A stretch of 64,000 nt of DNA from NCBI GenBank assembly GCA_016708305.1, contig JADJGB010000008.1, positions 1,364,001 through 1,428,000 of the forward strand. Reading direction: 5' to 3'. The position numbers were made by a program, and so were the translations under genes. The notes under the pieces were generated by a model. It made no database searches. It was not told the origin of the DNA and saw nothing but the letters and a program-made list of their open reading frames with translations. The stretch is from Sphingobacteriales bacterium. GTDB taxonomy: Bacteria; Bacteroidota; Bacteroidia; Chitinophagales; Chitinophagaceae. Shown one piece after another: positions 51,949 through 62,306 of this stretch; the stretch's first letter is position 1; every line of letters begins with the position of its first letter.

Positions 51949-53030
51949 GCAGAAAAATTTCTTCTTATGTACAAACCGATTTGGGGCGCATGCGTCAGCA
52001 AAACGAAGATGATTTTGTATGGGTACAAAACCTGTGGTCAAAACCCGAACTTTTGCTGATAGGTGTAATTGACGGTGTTGGAGGATATAGCGGCGGTGCC
52101 GAAGCGGCGTTGATAACAAAAACCACCATTGAAAATTATCTGCAAAACCTCAGTATAGGCGAGCCGTTGCAATTATTGAAAGAAGCAGTGATCGTCGCCA
52201 ACAATATTATTCACGAAAAAAGAAACAGCGAGACTGAACTCAGCCGGATGAGTTGTGTACTCACCGTGGCAGTATTGGATGCCGAAAAGGAAATGATGTA
52301 TGTGGCACATGTAGGCGATAGCAGAGGATATATTTTCAGAAATGGCCGATTATTGAAAATCACCAAAGACCATTCATTGGTGGGCATGAAGGAAGACAGC
52401 GGCTATCTGACAGAAGAAGAGGCAATGCACCATCCGCGCGGCAATGAAATTACAAAAATGTTAGGCGAGATATATATGGATATTGAGAACAGAGATGATT
52501 GCATTGATTTTATCGAGCATAGTTTTCTGCCGAATGACATTGCGCTTTTCTGCAGCGATGGATTGACTGACCTGATCAATCAGGCGCGAATGATTGAAAT
52601 ACTCATCCAACCCGACATGTTACAACAAAAAGTGCAACATTTGATTGATAAGGCAAATGAACTGGGCGGAAAAGATAATATCACTGTTGCATTGGCTCAA
52701 TATTCGGCAAAAAAATCGGACCAGAAAAGAATATACAAAAGAGCAATTGAAGTGCCTGTGGTGGATGAAAATCAATCGGAGCTTGTAAAGAAGAAAACCA
52801 CTCGAAAAAAAAAAGAGTGGATAATACTGGCAATAACCATGTTCGTGGTGGGATTTCTGGCAAACTGGTTAGGCACCCGAAAACTACTCAACTTAGAACC
52901 TCCTCCGATAAGTGATACGGTGTATGTTTATAAAGACTCGGCAAGCCTTGCGGATAGTTTGAGACTAAAGGACACACTGATTAATGCTACAGATACCATT
53001 TTCAAATACAGTACAAGAGCAGCACATTAA
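51945..53030 (+). CDS. PP2C-family Ser/Thr protein phosphatase with C-terminal membrane anchor
   Basis: This metal-dependent phosphatase would reverse the action of the neighbouring kinases. Motifs in order: QTDLGRMRQQNEDDF, GVIDGVGGYSGG, VAHVGDSRGYIF, FCSDGLTDLI and GGKDNITVAL supply the acidic metal ligands. A basic linker is followed by a membrane helix near residue 295 (WIILAITMFVVGFLANWLG) and a short periplasmic tail, the same topology as mycobacterial PstP. The stop and the next gene's ATG share one base (taATG), so the two are translationally coupled. Confidence 0.93.
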   Translation: MSRKISSYVQTDLGRMRQQNEDDFVWVQNLWSKPELLLIGVIDGVGGYSGGAEAALITKTTIENYLQNLSIGEPLQLLKEAVIVANNIIHEKRNSETELSRMSCVLTVAVLDAEKEMMYVAHVGDSRGYIFRNGRLLKITKDHSLVGMKEDSGYLTEEEAMHHPRGNEITKMLGEIYMDIENRDDCIDFIEHSFLPNDIALFCSDGLTDLINQARMIEILIQPDMLQQKVQHLIDKANELGGKDNITVALAQYSAKKSDQKRIYKRAIEVPVVDENQSELVKKKTTRKKKEWIILAITMFVVGFLANWLGTRKLLNLEPPPISDTVYVYKDSASLADSLRLKDTLINATDTIFKYSTRAAH

Positions 53031-56000
53031 TGAAAAATAGGACGATACAAAAAATTTATTCAAGAAAGACCGAAAGATTTTTATTGTTGGTGGTAACAGC
53101 GATTTTATCGCTGATGGCTGCTCAGTATTTTAATATTGATAAAGATTTGCAGGCAGCCGAAAAGGGCTATCAATCAGGCAAGGTATTGAATCTGGCAGCG
53201 CCGGTTCAGTCAAAGCAATTGAAAAAATTGTTATCGGATGGAAACTATTTTACGGATGATCAATATATTGACTTTGTTAAAAATAATTTAGTTCAGAGAA
53301 TTAATGAGCAGAAATCCCTGCCCAATCTGGGTTCGCTGAACAAAAATGATTTCATGATTGATGCCACTCTGTTTACGAAATCAGGAAGTGAATCGGGCAA
53401 TCTTAGATTTCTAAACTCTCTGGCGCATCTGGGTATGGATACCGCTTTGTATAATAAAGAGCAAAACAATCCCGAAGCTTATCCTTCGGTTGTGGCGGTG
53501 CTGGATGTGAAAACAGGTATTGACATTAGCGGAAGGATTGGTTCAGATGAAAGGGATTTTGATCAAAAAGGAATATTGGTTAAGCTGACTGAGATTTACC
53601 CCGATGCCTTTTGGGATAGCCTGCCGCCTTCCGAAAAGCCTGTACAGACTGAGTTTTATGCAAGAACAGATGCAAAAGGAACGTATAAATTTACAAACCT
53701 GAAAAAGGAAGGAAATTATAGCGTGCTACCCATCAAGCGCGGTTTTGAATTTGGTGTTTCTAAAGGCAGGGCAGCCATCACTTCCGATCAGGAATTTGAC
53801 TTTAATGCAAAGCCGCATCAGTTAAGGATTTTGGACAAAACAGAATACCGGCAGATAAAGAACGACAAAATCTTTACCGTTCGCACCCCATCCGATTTCA
53901 AAAAGGAATTTTTTGTGTGCCTGCTTATCTGGCTTATTGCTTTTTGGGTATTTCATCTTTCCCTGACAATAAAAAATTATCGGAGCGACCAGTTTATCCT
54001 TCCTTTAATAATGTTTATAACCGGTATTGGCCTCATTGTTTTATATAGTGTACAGGACTCGTTGAGAGACGAAATTTATGGCTCCGGCATGGCTGTTTCT
54101 GCAGCAGTTGTGTTGTTTCTAACCTCGTTATTCATTTTCTTTTTCAAAATAATCCGGTCAACAGATTTTTATCATTCGAATTTCTTTGATCCGGTTCTAC
54201 CGCTATTACCTGGTTCTCATCAACTCAAAGCGCCAGAGGATATCACGGTTTGCTGGCATCCAGCTGCTGATGTTGTTGCTGGCGATATTTGGCACCGGGC
54301 CCGAAGGCAGTGGTGTAAAAGTGAATCTTTTTGGTTTTCAGGTAAGTGAGCTTTCCAAATTATTGATGATTGTTTTCTTTGCCGCCTATTTTGCAGTAAA
54401 TGCGGATTATTTCCGCAATATTACCGACAATCGATGGCTCACCAAAAACAATATGCTGATGCTGGCTTTGTTCGTTTTTCTGTTAGCGATATACGCCATC
54501 CTCGGCGATCTTGGCCCTGCAATCGTTTTGACGCTTACCTTTCTTTTTCTTTATTCGTTTGCCAAGGAGGAGTTTTTTTCAATGATTGCAACCGGTGTTG
54601 TTTATTTATTGGTTTTATTTGTTGTTTCAAAATTCATTAATTCGGCGCAACAAAACTATTTACCCTGGATTGCGCTCGCGGCCTGCATCGGCTCGTTGGG
54701 TTATACAATTTTTACAAAGAAAAACGAATCCATATTTTTTATCATACTGATTATTTCTTCTTTTATTCTGCTGGCGCAATTACCTTTTGAATTTACGCAA
54801 AAGATTAGCCGACCGAAATGGCATGTTCAACAATATGTGGGAGAATAAATTAGTTGGCGGAGATCAGGTGGCTCATGGTGTATGGGCGTTAAACAGTGGT
54901 GGCTTTTTGGGGCAGGGACCTGGTAATGGCTTTCCAGTAATGCGCACCTGCACCATGCCGATATGATGTTACAACATTGGCAAAGAAGTAGGTTTGTTAC
55001 CATCATTGTTACCTTTCTGGCGTTTTGGCATTTTATTGTATCAGGTTTTTTGTCGGCGCGAAGAACCGGAAACCATTTATGATTTATCTGATGGCGGGAA
55101 TCGGTATCGCTACTTTGATTCAATTGATGCTGATTACAGGCGGCACTTTGGGCTTAATGCCTTTAACGGGTATTTCTGTTCCTTTTTTGAGTAAAGGTAA
55201 TGCAGGAATTATTTTGTCATTGATTGCTTTTGCTTTCATCATCATCATGTCAAATGAAAAAGGTGATTCGTTGGAGATGGAATATGTGAAGAAAAATTTT
55301 GACAACGTAAATGTCTATTCGCTTCTCTTCTTTTTTGGGGTGTTGATTATCTTTTCGGGATCATTGATTTATTATCAGATAAAATCAAGCAAGTATATCG
55401 TAAAACCCGCATTGGTATTGAATCGTAGCGGGGAATGGCAATACAGCTATAATCCCCGTATCGGTATGATGCTCAGAGAAATTAAGCCCGGCAATATTTA
55501 TGACCGTAACGGAATTGTATTAGCAACATCCGAATCTGGCAATAAAAAAACAGACAGTCTGCACAGCAAACGAACCTATCCATTTAGCGCTGACCTTGTC
55601 TTTTGGTTGGGGGATATCAACAGAGAAATTGCTAAAGAAGAAAGCAATGGTTACGCTGCGGAGTTCAGGCATTATACCATGCTGAGGGGTTTTGATGTTA
55701 CAAGTATTGCCACTCAAAAAACATCCGACAGATTTAAAGAGAATCGTTTTTTGCCTGAAACTGAAAAAGAATCTGAATTAGTACTGTATGATTACAGCGC
55801 ATTGGCTCCATATATTAAAGCAGGGAGAAATAGCATGTTGATCGATGACCAGAATAGAAAGAAAAAGGATGCTTACCTGTCTTTGGATGCCGCACTCAGT
55901 CAAAAGATTAATAAAATCATTCAGTCTTCTGACCTGTCGAAAAATTTCAGGACTTCTGTAGTGGCCATTAATGCAAAGACCGGAGACGTTTTGGCTTCTG

Positions 56001-56996
56001 CCATTAATCCGATGCCTTCTTACAAAGATTTGAAACTGGTAAGTAATATCGAGGCTCAGGATTATCGTTGGGTATTTAAACAAATTTTTAATGATCGGAA
56101 AGTGGCGCCACAAGATTTGGGTGTAACTTTTAATTCGCGCCCCGGTTCTACCGCTAAAATTATTGATGCTTTTGCGGCGATGAATCAATATGGATTAAGC
56201 GCTGCCAATTTTCTTTCTTTGTACAACCCGAAGAAATATCAGGAAAGAGCCGGAGAATGCGAATGTTTATATGCATAAAGCAATCGTAAGACCCAGTAAT
56301 GTATATTTTATAAAATTGGCAAATGAAAAAAATCTACAGAACAGCCTGTTTAATATATATGACGCATTGGGAATGAATATCCTCAACAGAGGGGGCTTTC
56401 ATTTTCAAAAACCTGAAAGCTATTCCAGCGATTTATACTTTAAAGAATGGGATAAGTTTGTAGCAAAAGGTAAAGATATTTATGAGAGCAAAAAATTGAA
56501 GGGAACAAGAAGGCGACTGACATCCCGATACTCTGATCTGGCCTGGGGGCAGGGCGAATTAAGCGCCTCGCCATTGCATCTGGCAAAAATGACAGGCGCT
56601 ATAGCCAATAATGGAAATCTGGCGGCATCAAGGTTTTTCTTAAAATCGTGGAACAGGAAGGATAGTATTGAGCCGGCAAATAAAATTGCAAAAGCAGAAG
56701 GAATAGGCAATTTACTTTCCTCTTTTATGAAAGAACAATCGGCTTCTGTTTCGGCAGCGACAGGACTAACTGTGTATGGAAAAACCGGAAGCCCCGAGCG
56801 TGATAAGTTGATAAAGAAGGGAAATACTGTAGTGAGGAAAAGAGTTACGGATGCCTGGTACACATTTTTTGTACATTCGCCCTAAGATAGGCGCTCCCGT
56901 TGCATTTACGATAAGAATTGAAGAGTTGGCAATTCTGATGCGAAAAAATTAGCAGTAGAAATTTTGAAGCAATTAAAAGCAGCAGGTTATTTGTAA
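53030..56996 (+). CDS. RodA/FtsW glycosyltransferase fused to a class B penicillin-binding transpeptidase
   Basis: Order of parts: one membrane helix, a periplasmic domain of about 250 residues of unknown type, then a RodA/FtsW-type SEDS polymerase (GLIVLYSVQD, FGFQVSELSKLLMIVFF, ILGDLGPAIVL, MPLTGISVPFLSKGNAG). Next is the PBP N-terminal signature GNIYDRNGIVLATS and the transpeptidase motifs SxxK in PGSTAKI, PSN where SxN is expected, and KTGS. One unbroken ORF (55025-56278) spans the junction of the SEDS and PBP parts, so the fusion is real. Indels near 54190, 54835, 54920-55030, 56265, 56880 and 56925 break the rest; the corrected end is the TAA at 56994-56996. Together it would polymerise and cross-link peptidoglycan. 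Confidence 0.85.
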
Positions 56997-57016
56997 AATC
57001 ATTTGATAAATAAAAA

Positions 57017-57886
57017 ATGAATTGGATTAAGAAGAAATTTGAACAGTTATCAGCAAAACTCAATGCCGAAGATGAATTGTTGAATGATACATCAATTCAA
57101 AAGGTGGAATCAGAGAACGTGGTTGATGAACCTAAAATTGATAATATTGAAGAGTTGAAAGAAATCAGCATTGGCGCTATTACAAAGGCTGTCAGGATGT
57201 TGAGTTATGGTAAGTCGGTCGTTTCGGGTTTGGTTTTTCATTCTAAGTTTGCCGACAATGCGGTGGAGAATGTAGGTTTGCAGGCGTTGATAAAAGATGA
57301 GGAATTTATTAAAAGAATTAAAAGAGATTTCAAGTCGAAAGGTATAAAATTCAAAGATGATTTATCCGTTGAGGTACTGCATGAATCACCATTGATTGAC
57401 AAGGTAACCAAAATAACAGAAGGTATCGGAGTGGAAGCGCTGACTCCAACAGAAACGCTTAAAAAAATAAATGCCCGGATTAAGGCAACCGAAGGATTCA
57501 CCTGGGAAGAAGAATATATACTGGAGCCAACCGGAAAGCAGTATTTTATTGGTCGGTGCAAAAATCCGAAAATTGAAAACGGCCCCAAGATTCATAACGA
57601 TATTGCCTTTATTGGGATAGAGGAAAAAGATGAAGAGCAATATAAAATCAATAATTATGTGAGCCGTTCCCACGCTCTAATTGTTTTTGACAAAGAGGCT
57701 GGCGCATATAAAATATATCGTTCAAGATTTATGAACAATTTTTCACATAAAATAAAAATTTACAATACCGGTTTAAATGATTATATGGGTGTGAGTCTAA
57801 GTCAACCACAAGTGCCACACATACTAAGAGATGGCGATTCTATATGTTTCAACGATAAAATTATTCTGGAGTTTTCGATAATATAG
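57017..57886 (+). CDS. FHA-domain protein with helical N-terminal region
   Basis: The C-terminal 110 residues are an FHA phosphopeptide-binding domain: GKQYFIGRCKNP supplies the GR motif and NNYVSRSHALIVFD the SxxH motif. The N-terminal 180 residues (KKKFEQLSAKLNAEDEL, ISIGAITKAVRMLSYGKSVV) are helical and unrecognised. 289 residues, cytoplasmic, frame intact. It lies 20 bases after the RodA/PBP gene and 4 bases before the second kinase, as fhaA/fhaB flank the homologous genes in actinobacteria. Confidence 0.82.
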   Translation: MNWIKKKFEQLSAKLNAEDELLNDTSIQKVESENVVDEPKIDNIEELKEISIGAITKAVRMLSYGKSVVSGLVFHSKFADNAVENVGLQALIKDEEFIKRIKRDFKSKGIKFKDDLSVEVLHESPLIDKVTKITEGIGVEALTPTETLKKINARIKATEGFTWEEEYILEPTGKQYFIGRCKNPKIENGPKIHNDIAFIGIEEKDEEQYKINNYVSRSHALIVFDKEAGAYKIYRSRFMNNFSHKIKIYNTGLNDYMGVSLSQPQVPHILRDGDSICFNDKIILEFSII

Positions 57887-57890
57887 TAAT

Positions 57891-58912
57891 ATGCAGGAAC
57901 TGTCTTCAAAATATGAAATACTGAGGGTGATGGGGCACGGAGGTTTTTCTGCGGTCTTTAAGGCAAGGAGCAGGGAAAACCCTGAGAGAATTGTGGCGCT
58001 GAAACAGCTTGACTTTTCTATTGATAACAAAGATTCTAAAGAATACAGGGATTTCAAAGACGAGGTGGAGATATTGAAAAAATTATCTCATCCTAATATT
58101 GTGAAGATTTATGATGAGTTTATTTTGGACAATAAGCCTTCTTTAGAGATGGAGTTTTTGGATGGTGAAACGCTGGAGTCTATTTTGAAAAAAGAAAAGT
58201 TTTTTTCAATAGCAGAAACGATTGATTTTATTGCTCAAATTTCATCTGCATTGAGTTATTGTCATCATTATCAGCTACCCGATAGCAGTACAATATTTGA
58301 AGACTCAACGTTTTTCAAGCGAAATTCAATTATTCACAATGACCTCAATCCGAAAAATATCATTCGGGTGCAAAGAGAAGATGGCAGTTTCAGATATGTA
58401 CTGATTGATTTTGGCCTTTCGTTTACCGACCCTGATGCCGTGCGTAGCAAAAAGAAGATGGCATGGCAGAGTATAAATCGCCGGAGAAATGGACGGGAGC
58501 CGAGATAGATACCCAATCGGATATTTATAGTTTGGGAGTAGTTATATATGAAATGCTTACCGGTTCGGTGCCTTTCCCAATTTCGGATTATAAGGATAAT
58601 ATTAAAATGCTGGAGTTGGGCGAAAAGCATAAGAAAGCAACAATCCCTGATATTGATATCCGTAGATATGAAACGATTGAAAAAATCAATTTATTGATTG
58701 TTCCCGGACATGAAATCCCCAATTGGTTGAACAAGCTCGTTTTAAAATGTCTGCAGAAGAAACCAATGGACAGGTTTCTGACAGGCAGGGAGTTGAGTGA
58801 CTTCTTTTTTGACGGATTGCAGGGAAAAATTGATGAGGATGCAGAAGCAGCAATAATCGATATCCACCCGATTGAGGATAATGAAAAAGAGGAGAGGCGC
58901 GGCTTGAAATAG
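57891..58912 (+). CDS. Cytoplasmic Ser/Thr protein kinase (one frameshift)
   Basis: Kinase domain without membrane helix: Gly loop GHGGFSAVFKA, lysine in IVALKQLDF, catalytic loop IIHNDLNPKNII (Asn replaces the Arg of HRD; catalytic Asp and Asn are kept), DFGLSF, and after a shift near 58465 the activation end EYKSPEKW with TQSDIYSLGVVIYEML. Joined about 340 residues. The non-RD loop suggests regulation other than by activation-loop phosphorylation. Its stop overlaps the next start, so it works with the FHA protein that follows. Confidence 0.87.
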
Positions 58913-59247
58913 TGCCCAATATTCTAACGGAGGCCCAACATTTTTTTATCAATAAAGATTTTTCCACCATTGGAAGGCGGAGTGATGGCGCCGGTACTTT
59001 TATTGCCGATATAGCCATTAAAACTGCCGATAAATTTATTTCAAAAAATCACTGTCAGATTATCAGACTGGAGAATCCTGGAGGAGGATTTATTTACAAG
59101 TTGCAAGATAGTACGCCGAGTAAAAACGGAACATTTTTTAATATCGAAAAAAATACACAACGTTTGTCAGAAACGACCAATATTTTATTAAAAGACGGAG
59201 ATTTCTTTTGGATTGGGAATACAAAGATTATCTTCCACGAAGATTGA
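58912..59247 (+). CDS. Single-domain FHA protein
   Basis: About 111 residues: STIGRRSDGAG supplies the GR motif, FISKNHCQII the SxxH motif and STPSKNGTFFN the N/G motif of FHA domains. The proposed start is GTG at 58912, which overlaps the kinase stop (taGtg). The same frame also reads back into the kinase end through GLEIVPNI, so with one indel it would be the C-terminal domain of a kinase-FHA fusion. Last gene of the cluster; it converges on panD four bases away. Confidence 0.78.
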   Translation: MPNILTEAQHFFINKDFSTIGRRSDGAGTFIADIAIKTADKFISKNHCQIIRLENPGGGFIYKLQDSTPSKNGTFFNIEKNTQRLSETTNILLKDGDFFWIGNTKIIFHED

Positions 59248-59250
59248 CTT

Positions 59251-59595
59251 CTACAATAAATTGCCTGCTTTTGGGAAAACCATCATAGGCTGATGTGTTT
59301 TTGCTTCATCAGGAGTCATAGTAGCATAAGAAATGATGACTACAATATCTCCTGCCATTGCTTTGCGCGCTGCCGGACCGTTCAGGCAGATGGTTCCTGA
59401 GCCGCGCTTGCCCTTAATTACATAAGTTTCAAGTCTTTCTCCATTATTTACATTTACTACCTGCACTTTTTCAAACTCTATCAGGCCACTGGCATCCATC
59501 AGATATTCGTCGATGGTGATGCTGCCGATATAATCCAGATTGGCTTCGGTAACGGCCACCCTGTGAATTTTCGATTTTAATACCTGTATTTGCAT
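59251..59595 (-). CDS. panD: Aspartate 1-decarboxylase (pyruvoyl enzyme)
   Basis: This enzyme makes beta-alanine for pantothenate and CoA. The self-cleavage site Gly-Ser is seen in YIGSITIDEYLMDASGL near residue 24, with NVNNGERLETYVIKGKRGSG and LNGPAARKAMAGD following. ATG at 59595 (MQIQVLKSKIHR) matches the usual N-terminus; a longer start at 59604 is unlikely. 114 residues is the normal length. Confidence 0.95.
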   Translation of the reverse strand: MQIQVLKSKIHRVAVTEANLDYIGSITIDEYLMDASGLIEFEKVQVVNVNNGERLETYVIKGKRGSGTICLNGPAARKAMAGDIVVIISYATMTPDEAKTHQPMMVFPKAGNLL

Positions 59596-59649
59596 GGGGC
59601 GCAAAATTACAATTATATTGATAAGCAGACGAAAGAAATAGAGAAAAAG

Positions 59650-59735
59650 ATGTATGGAGGAGAGAGGGTGAGTCGGAGATGGAGGGTAAGATTGAGATTA
59701 AGGTTACGGTTAAGGTTGAGGTTGGGTTGAATGTG
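59650..59735 (+). repeat. Second degenerate TTRAGR repeat array
   Basis: GGTAAGATTGAGATTAAGG and the following GTTACGGTTAAGGTTGAGG units repeat the pattern seen at 43287-43395, upstream of panD. The stretch from 59736 to 59938 has no gene I can support. Confidence 0.7.
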
Positions 59736-59938
59736 TACACTTTAAACAATTAATTTACAATAGATTATGCTGGTATCTTTATTTTTACACAGCCAAATAC
59801 TATGGGTGGGCATTGCTGCCTGAGAATATTACCTGAAATTCAATTATTTATGTTTTTTTGGAGAACTGTTTTGGCTTGGTTATATTTTATTTGCCTACTG
59901 AATATTGATTATTGGTAATAAGAAAAGGAGTCCTGGTA

Positions 59939-60256
59939 TTAATTCCATTTGCCACCAGCGGCGATTATGATTATTATTACCCAAAGTAGGAATAACAGCG
60001 AAATGACTATTGGTAAATAGAAAATAACCAGACCCAATTTACGAAACGTTGGTTTTATCAATAATTGTCTGGAAACGATGGCAAAGAACGAAAATAGAGT
60101 TGCTAAAATAATGTTCTTTCCTGGTTCAAAAAATGACGCCAACAAACCCATTGCTTTGTTGGAAAAAAATACAAATAGTGTGATGGCTGACATATAAATA
60201 AAATAAATGGCCACTAAAGAATATATAGCAATAAGGATTTTATAAAAGCGCTTCAT
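59939..60256 (-). CDS. Small membrane protein of unknown function
   Basis: With ATG at 60256 (MKRFYKILIAIYSLVAIYF) the product has about 105 residues and three to four hydrophobic helices (LATLFSFFAIVSRQLLI, LVIFYLPIVISLLFLLWVIIII). Longer starts at 60289 and 60352 add polar residues. No family recognised. It stands alone between panD and meaB. Confidence 0.5.
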   Translation of the reverse strand: MKRFYKILIAIYSLVAIYFIYMSAITLFVFFSNKAMGLLASFFEPGKNIILATLFSFFAIVSRQLLIKPTFRKLGLVIFYLPIVISLLFLLWVIIIIIAAGGKWN

Positions 60257-60583
60257 GGTTTGAAGTTTGGTAAATGGCCAAAAGTTCATTTTACGAATCA
60301 ATATTGTTCGAAAAGTATTTGAGAATAAAAAATCGTTCTTTAAAGATACCAATTATAAAAATTTCAGAAAAAAAATTTAAAAAAACCTCCTATGGTGGCA
60401 TTTAGGATTGTTGAGATGGAGGTGCATACTGTTTAACGCGCTTTTCTTTGTAGTTCTTTTAAAAAATATCTATTATAAAATCAAATTTTCAAAATCAGGC
60501 ATTTGCAAAATAGAATTCGTAAAATTTGCCTAAATAGAAGTTTTACCACCTAAATTTGAAAAAAATTAAGAACAACAAATTCC

Positions 60584-61482
60584 ATGTGGACGGGTTTATT
60601 ACAGAAGATTCAGCAGGGAGACATTAAATCTTTGGCGCGCAGCATTTCACTGGTCGAGAATGAAGTGGCGGGTTATGAAAAGTTTTTACAAAACCTACCG
60701 CCAAGCCGGACTAAAGTAATTGGAATTACGGGCCCTCCCGGCGCTGGAAAAAGCACAACCACAGATGCTTTGATTAATGAAGTTATAAAAGAAGGGAAAA
60801 AAGTAGCTGTTCTGTGTGTAGATCCGTCTTCGCCATTTAACCTGGGCGCTGTGCTTGGCGATCGTATTCGTATGAGCCGCTGGTACACTAATGATCGGGT
60901 TTTTATCCGTTCATTGGCTACACGGGGGGCAATGGGCGGGCTCAATCCTAAAATCATTGAGATTACCGACATTCTAAAATCATCAACCTTTGATTTAATC
61001 ATTGTTGAAACTGTAGGCGTAGGCCAGAGTGAGATAGAAATTGCAGGTCTTGCCGATGTAACAGTTGTGGTGCTGGTACCTGAAGCAGGCGATGAAATTC
61101 AAACGATGAAGGCAGGCCTGATGGAAATTGCAGATGTATTTGCAGTAAACAAAAGCGACCGCCCGGGCGCCGATTTGTTTGTAAGAAACCTTCGCCTGAT
61201 GCTGGCTCCCGCATTTTCCAAAAATGAAAGGCGTATTCCTATTGTATCAACTGTGGCAAACAAAGAAACCGGTATTGACAAACTCTATCAGGAAATGAAG
61301 CAAATCTTAAGCACTGACACTCACAAAGAAAGAAGAAGTTGGCTGCTTGCCGAAAAAGCGTTTCATCTGATTGAAAAAGAAAGAATGAAAGATGTGAAAA
61401 AGAACAGTTGAAATCAGAAATTGAAAAAGAATTACAGACTCCTGATTTTAATCTTTATAAATTTGTGCATAACAAAATATAA
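60584..61482 (+). CDS. meaB: Methylmalonyl-CoA mutase-associated GTPase MeaB (frameshift near the end)
   Basis: This G3E-type P-loop GTPase protects and reloads the B12-dependent methylmalonyl-CoA mutase. It has Walker A GITGPPGAGKSTTTDAL near residue 50, VDPSSPFNLGAVLGDRIRM, VETVGVGQSEIEIAGLAD and the guanine motif NKSDRPGAD. The open frame stops at 61411, but one A missing near 61399 restores KKEQLKSEIEKELQTPDF and the TAA at 61480-61482, giving the usual C-terminal dimer arm. The mutase genes are not in the window. Confidence 0.93.
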
Positions 61483-61541
61483 CTGGAAAATTCATAAGCG
61501 TTTCTTTTTTTGCTTGAAAATTAATTTTGAAAAGCAGGATT

Positions 61542-62306
61542 TTATTTTTTAAGATTTGAAGCCTGATTCTGAATCCTCTTCAGGTGTAAATATTTTTCTT
61601 TATTGTACTGATAATTGGCCTTTGCGATTTCCAATCCTTCTTTTCCGTCAAGAAATCCTAATTTAAAAATAAAATTATTGATAAAATTAAAGGATGGTGA
61701 AACGCTTCTTTTGAAAAAGCCTGCCTTTTTCTTTTTATCAAAATAGTTTTCGGCATTTAACAAAGCGTATTGTTTCAGTTTTTTTCTAAAGCTGGTTATA
61801 TCGGGTGTAGTATAATGAAACATAGCGCCATGCACCTTTATTCTTTTTAGATTATTATGCTCAAGCGTTTCATGAACCAGATTCAGATTCCAGGATGTTG
61901 AATTTCTATTGTAAAGTCTGAATACATAATCATTCCCCCATTCTCCATATAAAATTTTCTTTTCTCCTAAAAAATTGAATCTTTTGCATCCATAAACAGC
62001 ATGAGGAATCAGTTTAAGATTATTGATGCTTTGTGCCAATTCCCGACTTATTTCTTCATCAGAGTCCAAGCAAAAAACATAATCATATAATGCTTCTTTG
62101 GCTCCAGTATTTCGGGCAGCGCCATATCCCTGCCAGGTAATATGATGTATCCTTGCATTGAGTTTTGAAGCAATAGTTAGCGTATCATCTTCACTGCCAC
62201 TGTCAATAACCAGAATATCATTGCTAATTTGGCGCACGCTCATAATGGCCCTTTCGATTGTGGCAGCCGAATTTTTAGCCAAAATAATTATGGAAATCTT
62301 ATTCAT
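61542..62306 (-). CDS. Family 2 glycosyltransferase (WaaE/LgtF-like)
   Basis: GT-A fold: ISIIILAKNSAATIERAIMS, the pair ILVIDSGSEDDT and the metal-binding VFCLDSDEEIS, then YGEWGNDYVFRLYNR and LVHETLEH, as in LPS core glucosyltransferases of the WaaE type. 254 residues. Its start overlaps the stop of the RluA gene by four bases (ATGA), so both are translated from one message. Sugar and acceptor are unknown. Confidence 0.85.
   Translation of the reverse strand: MNKISIIILAKNSAATIERAIMSVRQISNDILVIDSGSEDDTLTIASKLNARIHHITWQGYGAARNTGAKEALYDYVFCLDSDEEISRELAQSINNLKLIPHAVYGCKRFNFLGEKKILYGEWGNDYVFRLYNRNSTSWNLNLVHETLEHNNLKRIKVHGAMFHYTTPDITSFRKKLKQYALLNAENYFDKKKKAGFFKRSVSPSFNFINNFIFKLGFLDGKEGLEIAKANYQYNKEKYLHLKRIQNQASNLKK

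Noticed and set aside
57238..57673. Minus-strand ORFs opposite the FHA gene
   Set aside because: They are shadows of the FHA coding frame, whose motifs are clear.
59767..59938. Membrane-like reading with two in-frame TGA codons
   Set aside because: The idea of TGA read as Trp is not supported by other genes in the window, which use TGA as stop; likely chance hydrophobic sequence.
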